The notes beneath the pieces are model-generated. The model did not search any database and had not been told where the DNA came from. It saw only the letters and a program-made list of their open reading frames with translations. From positions 1,736,001-1,800,000 of the forward strand of contig JACZZP010000013.1 in assembly GCA_015183035.1 (NCBI GenBank): 64,000 nucleotides of DNA, given 5' to 3'. The DNA comes from Meloidogyne chitwoodi. Its lineage: Eukaryota > Nematoda > Chromadorea > Rhabditida > Meloidogynidae. Of this stretch, positions 55,485-64,000 are shown one piece after another. Within the stretch, counting starts at the first letter, position 1, and each line of letters opens with the position of its first letter. The position numbers and the translations under genes were made by a program.

Positions 55485-57026
55485 GGGGGGGTGTCATTTT
55501 AACGACGCCGTTTTAACGATAGGATTTTACCGACAGATTTTCACCGACAGCCGTTTTAACGATGCCGTTTTACCGACGGCCGTCTTATCGACGCCATTTG
55601 ACCGACCGAAGAAAAAGTTCCATTTTACCGACAGAATTTTAAATTTATTCAAAATTTTTACTCCAACAGGATAAAATAAAAAAACAAGAATGGACATAAA
55701 AAATTTTATTTTAAAACTTTTTTCCCTTATAAACAAATTAAATCATTTAAATAAATTTATTAAATAAATTCTTTCAAAAATTTTAACAAAATAAATAAAA
55801 TTCCAATGACAAGGGATTAACCCTATTTTCATTGGTAAAGTAACCATAAAAACATTTAAAAAATGAAAATTAATCCATATGATAGTTCCTTGAAAGAACA
55901 GCTGTAACGGCGCCAACAATTGCCTGTCCAAAATCAATTGAGATGGTCCTTGGTAGAAAATTCGGCCAGTGCTGTCAACATGTTGAACATTCTTTCATAA
56001 AGAAGCATCAACTTTCCAGACAAAAGCAAATAACAAAGCGGAAAACCCAGTCTCCCCTTCTGAAATTCTTAAAATAAATAGAAAACCTATAAAAATCTTA
56101 CCTTGCCAAAATTGCAGTCTCACGTCCAAAAATAATACTAAAATTTTATAATTAAAAATAAATTTAATAATATCACAACCGGTGCATTTTTCCATCATGA
56201 TTGAATGGACCAGAGTCAGCTAAAACGAAAATTCTTCTTGATCTTCTGCTCGTTGGTAAATACGAAACGTATGGGGAATGTCAAGTTCTTCAATTGTGGT
56301 AAGATTTCCCGGAGGCACTTGGTCTGCTGTCTTGTCCGTAAAATAATCTAAAAAGCATTTTATATTTAATTTTTTTTATTGACAACCTTTTTTGTAGCGT
56401 TTTTTTTGAAGAAATTGCAGCTAGTACTGGACTAGGTGTATTTTGAAGAACAACTGCCCTAATCATTGGTGGATTTTCCATCGTTTCAAGTGCCCGTCTT
56501 TTTATTGCAGTTGTAGCGCGTTTTAAGACAATTTTGTCGATATTTGTACTGCAACCGTGTTTATTAGAAGACTTTAATTACTTCGTTTTACAAGTTAGTC
56601 CACACTCGGCCTTTACAACCTGTGCCGTTTTCATCCCTTGAAGAACTACAACGCCAAAATATTGCTGTGCCATCTTTTTTCATTTTATCTTCTACATAAA
56701 GAAAACCTTCATGCTCCACTGTTGCATTTCCACGAATAGTTTCAATATCCTGTGCCATTTAAATTTAAATAAATCCTAAAAATAAATCAAATATATAATA
56801 TAAATAAAAAATAATTGAAAAAAGAAATTAAAACAATTTTTTAAATTCGAAAAGATAAAATTATAAATTTAAAATTCTGTCGGTAAAATGGAACTTTTTC
56901 TTCGGTCGGTCAAATGGCGTCGATAAGACGGCCGTCGGTAAAACGGCATCGTTAAAACGGCTGTCGGTGAAAATCTGTCGGTAAAATCCTATCGTTAAAA
57001 CGGCGTCGTTAAAATGACTCGCTCCC
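55485..57026 (-). mobile_element. FLYWCH/MULE transposon with 163 bp terminal repeats
   Basis: A 1542 bp DNA transposon. The ends share inverted repeats of about 163 bp (55485-55647 and 56864-57026) made of short repeated words such as CGTTTTAACGAT and TTTTACCGAC. They are flanked by 8 bp direct repeats TTAAAAAA (55477-55484 and 57027-57034); a ninth base differs. The inside carries a decayed transposase gene on the minus strand. Long repeats and the internal gene place it with Mutator-like elements. The runs of G at 55485-55491 differ from the right end and suggest a few later changes. Confidence 0.9.
55800..56760 (-). pseudogene. Decayed FLYWCH/MULE transposase
   Basis: The minus-strand reading starts MAQDIETIRGN at 56760, then a FLYWCH finger: EHEGFLYVED, AIFWRCSSSRD and GCKGRVWTN with conserved F, W and C residues. 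The spacer ALETMENPPMIRAVVLQNTP matches the segment that follows FLYWCH in nematode elements. Further on, FRIYQRAEDQEEF is followed, one frame away, by FVLADSGPFNHDG. After an interruption a late segment LPRTISIDFGQAIVGAVTAV recalls the MULE transposase core. Frame changes and stops break the gene several times, and much of the core is missing, so it is inactive. Confidence 0.8.
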
Positions 57027-59771
57027 TTAAAAAATGTCAGAACGCCAATGCGAACTTTCTTTATTTAAATTTGTTAAATCTTATTTATAAATCCAAAAAT
57101 CTTTAGCATTGAAATACATTTATTCTTTTTTTAATTAAAAAATTCTGATTCTAATTTTTACTTAAAATAAAATAAAAAATTAATTTTTTTTTCCAAAATA
57201 CAAAGTATTATTTTTATTCTTTTAATTAAAAAATAAAATACATACTAGAACACAAAAAAGTTATAAAAAATTTAAAGACACTAAATAAATATAGAATTTT
57301 TATTTTATTTTTCCTTTTTACATATTTTTTTTTAATTTTATGTAAAATCTTCGGTTGCTATGGTCCATCGTTCTCTCCTTTTTTTTCTCAATGTTTTTTA
57401 CTCTTGAATACGTCGACAAATGAAGGGATAGAATCGAAAGAATTTTTATTTATTTTTTGGACATACCAAAAAGATGAAAAATTGAATAAAAAACTGCGTT
57501 AGTAACCCTTAGACTTACATACTAGTATTTATTTGTTAAGCGGACGTTTTTCTTTTCGCTCTCTTTTTCATCATTTTTTTCTTTTTCATACACAATTTTT
57601 TTCTTTTTTCTTTCTAAATATTCATTTCATATTTTAAGGTTATAATTTATTCTCGAAGTTTTGTTTACTTTTTTTTTAATAAATTTTAAAACAATTTTAA
57701 CGTTTAAAAGGTATTAATACATCAACCTTTTCTTTGTTAATTAAAGTAAAATTTAATATATTTATTTAAAATTAAAAAACTATATTTTAATTAAAAAAGA
57801 AAATTAATTTTAAATATTTATTTAAAATAAATGTTTACCGAAAAATTAACAATTTAAATATTAATTTCTAACAAAATTTAAAAAATAAACTTGGCTCATC
57901 TCTCTACTATTTTACATTTTTCTTTCTCTAATCTTTTCAACACATTAATAAAAGTTATTTAAGGTCTTATATATTTCTCTTTTTCCAAGTTTTGTATTTT
58001 CTCTTTTTCAAGTTTATTTTCTCTAACAATAATGCTATATATCCGCTTCTCCAAGTTTTGTTTTCTCTAAATATTTAATCCGCCTATCCAAGTTTTGTTT
58101 TCCTTCTTTCAAAGTTTTATTTTCTCTAACATTAATCCATCAAAATATCATCTTGCAACTTTAAAAAAAAAGTATTTTTGTCTTTTTCTTTTATTTTTTA
58201 ATAAACTTTTAAACTTGTTTATTTATATATACATAATTGTGTAATTAGACCTTAAAAGCTAATAAACAAAAAAAGTTTTATTAATATTTTGCTAATATTC
58301 ATTTTTCTTTTATAAAAAAATATTTTACCCTTTATCTTCCCTTTATTTCATGCTCCAAATAAAAATTATTATATATTATTTTTTTAATTAATAATAATAT
58401 CTTATGAAAAAATAAATACTTGTTTATTTATTACAAAACTTTTCTTTTCTTTTTTTGACAATGACAAATTATTAATTTTTTTTATGTTCATTTTTTAATT
58501 TTTCTTTCTTAAATATTTTTAGGGAAATTTCCTTTTTTATATAATAAAAGGTAAAAATTTAAAATATCCTAATAAGAATTTATTTTTATATTACTAAAAA
58601 GAAAAATAATCTTTGAATTTTAAAAATATGTAGCGTTGAGTAACTCTCTGTCAGTTGAAATTAAATGGTTAAAAAAGTCTGGGAACTTATCTAAATTTAA
58701 TTAATTTTAATTTTTGAGATTTATTTATGTGAATTTTAAAGTATTTTTTTTTTGTAATTTTAAGAAATTTTTAAAATTCTAATTTTGGTAATTAATTTTC
58801 CTTGAATAATAAAACAAATTGTTTCTTAAATTAAAATTATTTAAAAATGATTTTTGATTTAAAAATTACCTTTTTAAATAATTTTAATATTTAATTTGAT
58901 ATGTATTTCACTACAATTTTAACTATAAAATTTATAGTTTTATATTTGTACATATTTTAACAATAAAAGATTACACATCTTTTAATTTATAGGTATTTAC
59001 TGTCTAAAAAAATACATTTATCTTAACTTTTTTTTGAAACTTTACTTTTCCCTAAAACACAAAAATCAAATTTTTAAAAATACAAGAACCGGAAATATTG
59101 CAAAAAAATCAAAAAACGCAAAAATCAGAATTATTCAAAAATACAAAAATATTAGAAATAGAAATACAAACAAATTAAAAATACCAGAATAATAATAAAA
59201 ATTGATCTTTTTGTATTTTAACATTATTTTTGTATTTTTTATATTTAAAGATAAAATTAATTTACCTTTTAAAAACAATAATAATTAATTACTCTTTTAT
59301 TTGTCCTTAAAAACAAATAATTATTTTATTTTTTTTAAATTTATCTTTAAAAAATCATAAAATTGTTCTTTCATTTAAATAATCGTATAGTCATAAATAA
59401 ATTGGTCATAAAATTATTTTATTTAAATAATTGCTGATTTGGTTATTTTTTTAGTTTTTTTACTTATTTTTATAACTCATTTTTCGGTAATAATCAAAAC
59501 AATTTTGTATTTAATTCTGATTTTTTGTTTTATTTAATTCTGATTTTTCTGTTTCATTTAATTTCTGATTTTTGTATTTTATTTTAATTTATGTATGTGT
59601 ATTTTCCGGAAAACTTTAATTTAATCTTTATTTGACTTTTAGTTAATTTAAAATAAACTTTTATGATTTTCAACTTCTATAACAAAAATTCAACAATTAA
59701 AATATTTTTTTCTTCCGTTTGTTGCTGTTGTTGTCTTTGTTCTCCCTAAAATATTAAATAAATAAAAAGAA
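57027..59771. other. Long AT-rich spacer upstream of the OSGIN gene
   Basis: No supported gene in 2.7 kb. About 57980-58137 holds four or five diverged repeats of a 40-55 bp unit built on CCAAGTTTTGTTTTCTCTAA. Around 59030-59620 phrases such as AAAATACAAAAAT, TTCTGATTTTT and TTTTCCGGAAAAC recur. They resemble sequences near 55300-55440 and 61650-61900 and look like a decayed repeat family. Confidence 0.45.
57980..58137. repeat. Degenerate tandem repeat CCAAGTTTTGTTTTCTC
   Basis: Four to five units, 40-55 bp each, with the shared word CCAAGTTTTGT(A/T)TTCTCT or a close variant, separated by less conserved spacers such as ATATATCCGCTTCT and TTAATCCGCCTAT. The function is unknown. Confidence 0.5.
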
Positions 59772-62286
59772 ATGCATTTTCCATTTTTTGATGATATTTG
59801 TGAAATTAAAATACCTGAAAAAGTAGAAGAAAAAGAAGTTTGTCTGTTAATTTTATTTTAATTTTATTTTAATTTTATTTTAATTTTATTTTAATTTTAT
59901 TTTAATTTTATTTTAATTTTATTTTAATTTTATTTTAATTTTATTCTTTTTTTCAGCCCAAAACAACAATTTTTGAAGAATACTTTCCTCGTTGTGATGC
60001 AGACCTTAATACTGATACAATTATTGTAGGTTGGTAATAAAGGTTTTATTTTAAAATATTTTATTATTTATTTATTTAACTTCTCTAAATTTAAAAAATA
60101 AATTTAAAAAATTAAAGGAAATGGTCCAGCAGGTATTTCTCTTTCTGCAATGCTTGAAGGTTGGCATCCTTTCTATAACAATTCTAATCCACATCCAAAT
60201 CCTCTTATTCATTCACAATTTTGTTCAAATGAGAATCAATCACTTCTTTTTCAAGTTTTTTTTTAATTTTAAAATTATAAGATTTTGGAAATTTTTGAGC
60301 TTTAAGGGTTTTAAAATTTGCTTTAATTTTATTAAAATTAGAAAATAACTTTTAAGAAATTAGTAAAACCTTTAATTAAATTTTTAGAGTCCTTTTGATT
60401 TAAAAAATAAATATTTTTCTTATTTTTATTTTTTAAAGGATTTGACTTCTGCTGCTAATTTAATAAGTTTAACAGAACAAAATATTTCAAATTTAAATCC
60501 ATTTGGAGCTTTGTATGATTCACTGACTAGACCGCCAATTTCCACTGATCAGTCGACTGAAAACGATAAAATAAATAAATCTTCAATTTTATGGAGAAAT
60601 ATTTCAAATAATTTTGTTTCACATATTGTACTTGGAGATACACCTATTGGTGGGTCTTGGACAGGATTTGAAGATGAGGTTTTTTTTAATTTTTGGACTT
60701 TTTTTTAATTTTTTGAAAGTTCTATTTCTCGAAATTTATTTCTTTTAAATTAAATATTTTTTTAATTATTTATAACACAGATAACAGCTGTAAGTATAAA
60801 TAATTGGATGAACTTGCCTGGTTATTCTCTTGCAGATGATTTTCTTGGCGACCCAAATTTAAATAATCAACGCCCAACTGCCAAAACATTTAGAAATTAT
60901 TTAACTACTTATTGCAATTTTATGGGAATTTCTAAAAATTTTAGACAGAATACAAGAGTTGTACAAATTAAGGTTTTTTTTATTTTTTTAATTAATTAAA
61001 AATAAAATATTTTTTTTAAGAAATTACAAAACAAATTTATCGGTAATTATTGGGAAGTGAGTGGAGTTAATACTCTAACTAATGAAAATTTTATTCTTCG
61101 CTGCAGAAATGTTGTTCTTGCATGTGGAAAAAATAAACAGAGAAAGCTTGAGGTTTTTTAAAATTTTAGAAAATTTTTTAGAGAATTTTTTAATTTTTTT
61201 TTAACCTTTTTAGTTTATAAATGACTCAAAATCAATAGTTTACAATTTAAATTCTCTTAAAAATTGCATTTCAAACACAAAAACAAAAAATTATCCAATT
61301 ATTGTTGTTGGCGATGGAATTTCTGCTGCAGATTCAATTAATTTTGCTTTAGAAAGAAATTGTCAAGTTTTACATATAATTAAAAGAAGTGATAAACAAT
61401 TAAAAAGTAATAAAACTTGATGAAAATACAAAAATATTAATTTTTAAATTTATAGATATAATGCTTTCTCGTCTCTCTCCTTTAGTCTATCCGGAATATG
61501 CACGTGTTTTTCAACTTATGACGGGTCAGAAAACTGAAGAAAAATACAAAATATTAACTGAAACAACTATACGCAATGTTTTTGATAATCAAATTGAGTT
61601 GAATACACCAGGCGGAATTATAAAAGTGTGAAAATGAGAATATTGTAAAATAAAACACAATTAAATTATTAAAAAAACTTTCCGGAAAATATACATACAT
61701 GTATGACTTTCCTTAATTTTTATACAAACATTTCCGGAAATTTATAAAACTTTCCGGAAGACATGTTAGTATACTTAAACTTTCCGGAAAATACAAAACT
61801 TGAAGGAAAATACAAGGATTTTTAATTAAACTTTCTGGAACGAATTCTGATTTTTATTAAAACTTTCCGGAAAATACTTTAAACTTTCAAAACTTATATT
61901 TTCAGGAACAATTTCGCTGTCTATCCATTTGTATTGGGAGACATACAGAATTTCCATTATTAAAAGGAATAGATATTGATAGCAGCTTAGAACAATTTTC
62001 TTCTAAAAATTATTGTTCAATTAATGACTCTTCTCTATTTGCAATAGGAGCAATGATAGGAGATCATTTTGTTCGTTATCTCGTTGGAGGGTCTTTATGT
62101 ACAGCACAAACTTTAATTTTAAGAAATAATTTTTATCAATCTTTTCGTCAACCATTTCGGGTTTTATTTAAGAATAGATTGGAATGTTGTTGTTATTATT
62201 ATAAAAATAAAAGAAGACAAAATTCAAAAGAAAAATTAAAATATTTAAGAACTAATTCTGCAACAACTTTAAAAGAAATTGTATAA
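59772..62286 (+). CDS. OSGIN-family FAD-dependent oxidoreductase
   Basis: This protein of the oxidative-stress-induced growth inhibitor family (OSGIN1/2, OKL38) is a FAD/NAD(P)-type monooxygenase relative. Start ATG is at 59772 and stop TAA at 62284-62286. An FAD-binding GxGxxG appears as [17 protein letters not shown], followed by the family features [22 protein letters not shown] and [11 protein letters not shown] second nucleotide-binding motif is [14 protein letters not shown]. The tail is basic and cysteine/tyrosine-rich ([13 protein letters not shown]). Exon 1 is only about 68 nt and its intron carries an 11 bp minisatellite; a later intron (61629-61905) is full of TTTCCGGAAA words. The C. 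elegans relative, if memory serves, is osgn-1. Confidence 0.88.
59849..59945. repeat. 11 bp minisatellite AATTTTATTTT in OSGIN intron 1
   Basis: About nine perfect tandem copies of the 11-mer AATTTTATTTT, ending shortly before the TTTTTTTCAG acceptor. The array is effectively an extended polypyrimidine/T-rich tract in front of the second exon. Perfect copies suggest recent expansion and likely length variation. Confidence 0.93.
61629..61905. repeat. TTTCCGGAAA-rich OSGIN intron
   Basis: Within this intron the palindrome TTTCCGGAAA or a one-base variant recurs about five times, usually in the context AAACTTTCCGGAAAATAC, with spacers of 25-60 bp. The same word appears near 55388 and 59605. It is a repeat, possibly a fragment of a larger family. 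Confidence 0.65.
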
Positions 62287-62797
62287 TGTAAAAGTGAATT
62301 CTTTTAATTTTTAAATACTCTCCCCTAATCTAAAGAAAAATATTGAATTTTTTAATACAACCAATTATAACTTTTATTTGTAATTTTATTTAAATTATAT
62401 AAATTGTTTTTTTTCAATTTTTATTTAGAAAAGAAAATTTAAACTATTTGAATGTCATTTCCTCCTCTAATTTAAGAAAAATAATAATTTTATTGTGATT
62501 TGTGTAAATCTTTTATCGCGCGCGAGCGTGGAAATGCATTTTCTTTAATTGGTGCGCTGAAAATTTGGCGATTTGAATATAAAAAACTTTGCTTTACTAA
62601 GTTCTAGGTTAGAGAATAATTTAAATAATTCTAATGAACGAGGGCGTAGGCCGTGGTTCTTTGAGTTGATGATTGAGCTAACAACTTGAAAATATAAAAC
62701 TTATATACTAAAGTTTAAAACTACAAATTTATTGGTATAAAAACAAAAAATTTTCGTTAACTCTTCACCTTCTTCATAACTCATCATTATCAACACT
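62287..62797. other. Spacer upstream of the MSP-domain gene
   Basis: AT-rich, with a GC-richer island ATCGCGCGCGAGCGTGGAAA near 62515 and GAACGAGGGCGTAGGCC near 62637. No ORF was recognised. The island could belong to the promoter of the next gene. Confidence 0.35.
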
Positions 62798-63769
62798 ATG
62801 GACCGTCTACAACGAACAAACGCCAAGGCAATCTATATTTGTGCTCCTCAGGATCGACGTCATTCGCCTGCTCGACAAAATCAACGGAACCAAACAACAC
62901 CTCAAGGACGTCCTACGACAAATCCAGTTCAAGGAAAATCCGGCAAAATAGTAGAATTAATACCGAACAAGTTCACAGTTGCGTCAACTGGTAGCCTGCG
63001 CACAATCGAGTTAAGGAATGGTGACGATGTAAGATTTTAATTTTTTTATTTATGATTATTTTATCTAAATAATGATTTTTTAGTCCTGTTTTGCCTTCCA
63101 TATTGCTGGTGGCGGGAGATTCTTCAAATGTTCTCCACTCTATGGTTACGTCGACAGCAACAACTTCGAAAGGATCCAAATAAAGCGGTTAGCTTCCGAG
63201 ATCAGCGAAGAAGGAACTATGAGAGTGGAGCTGATCAAAGTAAAGACTACACGAATACCGGCGAAGGAGGTGTTTGAGAGACATGTTGCAACGATCGCTC
63301 ATACCCTTGAGCTTAAGTATACTGCAATTCTGCCTGCTGAGCCTATAATCGTAATTCCCACGATTGCCGATTTTTCTCACAATGGTGGCATTGTGGAATT
63401 ATCCGTCACAAATACAACAAATAAGGTTAATTTAAAAAAATTTTTTTTTAAATTCCAAAATTTTTTTTAGTTGATGGCGTTTAGAAGTGACTGCTCGCAT
63501 CAGATGAACTTGTATACAATCAGTCCTCACTTCGATCATCTACCTGCTGGAGATACCAAAATAATCACAATTACAAGACAGGTTATTTTTTTTTTAATTT
63601 TTATAATTTTTTTTAAATTTTCTTATTTTTTCAGCCTGGCAATGTTGGTCAGGGCCAAAGTTTCGTCAACTTGTTCTTCAACAACTCTAAAGGCTTGCGA
63701 ACTGAAGCGGAAGAATTCCCTAGCGGACGTGTGGACCATTATGTCGTCATAGGACTGAATGCTAAATAG
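62798..63769 (+). CDS. Protein with two MSP-like domains
   Basis: Four exons (62798-63028, 63084-63425, 63471-63581, 63635-63769) give 272 residues. Two immunoglobulin-like MSP folds are suggested: the first from about KIVELIPNKFTVAS through FAFHIAGGGRFFKCSPLYG to NNFERIQIKRL, the second from IIVIPTIADFSHNGG through VTNTTNKLMAFRSDC to LPAGDTKIITITRQ. Nematode MSP-domain proteins serve in sperm motility or as VAP-like adaptors; this one has no membrane helix in view. The N-terminal 45 residues are basic and glutamine/proline-rich. Codons are less A/T-biased than in neighbouring genes, perhaps because of high expression. Assignment to MSP is by fold pattern and moderately sure. Confidence 0.7.
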
Positions 63770-64000
63770 AAGAGAAAGAAAATGAACAAGATATTATTTT
63801 TTATTAAAAAATGTTCATTTTTCTCTACTAAATAATTATGTGATTTATACAAAATGTATGTTGTAAATTTATTTAATTTAATAAAATTGTTTGGGTAAAA
63901 TTTTTAAATTTCTGTTTTTTTCTTGACTTGTGAAAACTTGAAATCCCTACAAAATTTTATCCATCTAAGTTTTCATTTGAAAATTTTATAATTATTAAAA
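63770..64000. other. 3' flank of the MSP-domain gene
   Basis: AT-rich 3' UTR and spacer, with AATAAAATTG near 63880 as a possible polyadenylation signal. No further gene before the window ends. Confidence 0.3.

Overview
The window looks like nuclear DNA of a nematode, most likely a plant-parasitic tylenchid of the Meloidogyne type; the genus is an inference. It is very AT-rich, genes are cut by many 35-110 bp GT-AG introns, and several start codons sit just behind a pyrimidine-rich AG that fits a spliced-leader acceptor. The protein set is nematode-like: a worm-clade Argonaute without catalytic residues, an MSP-domain protein, a nematode-style GATA factor and FLYWCH/MULE transposons. There are no rRNA genes, no CRISPR and no bacterial operons.

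Layout. 1-3973 (+): 3' end of SPO11, exosome subunit MTR3/EXOSC6 and an ADP/ATP carrier. 3974-10185: AT-rich intergenic DNA with a foldback MITE and a complete-ended hAT element. 10186-12512 (+): GATA factor. 13777-17614 (-): WAGO-type Argonaute, 19 exons. 18473-26070 (-): LIM-domain coiled-coil gene whose 3.9 kb first intron holds a 2 kb palindrome and a 170 bp inverted-repeat element. 27592-29024 (-): CDC26-like subunit and an AT-hook protein. 29645-30264 (+): basic nuclear protein. 30323-36644 (-): PRPF4, RPB3 and a TGF-beta type I receptor. 37219-40597 (-): Ig-like membrane protein. 41253-43511 (+): short upstream ORF then IFRD. 43630-55192 (-): CTU1, ETFRF1, NAD synthetase and a RUN/PH protein (PLEKHM2-like). 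55485-57026: FLYWCH/MULE transposon with long terminal repeats. 59772-62286 (+): OSGIN family. 62798-63769 (+): MSP-domain protein.

Most genes are conserved housekeeping or developmental genes without an obvious shared pathway. Close same-strand spacing (RPB3-PRPF4 162 bp; NADSYN1-ETFRF1 125 bp; EXOSC6-ADP/ATP carrier 241 bp) suggests trans-spliced operons.

The most unusual signals are: a 46-codon ORF ending 4 nt before the IFRD start; a LIM gene with an alternative internal first exon and a last exon open in two frames, one ending in a membrane tail; a NAD synthetase intron that seems to end in TG; eight tRNA-like A-box/B-box relics, all in introns; and several DNA transposons with readable ends and target-site duplications (8 bp hAT, 9 bp MULE-like, 8 bp FLYWCH/MULE).
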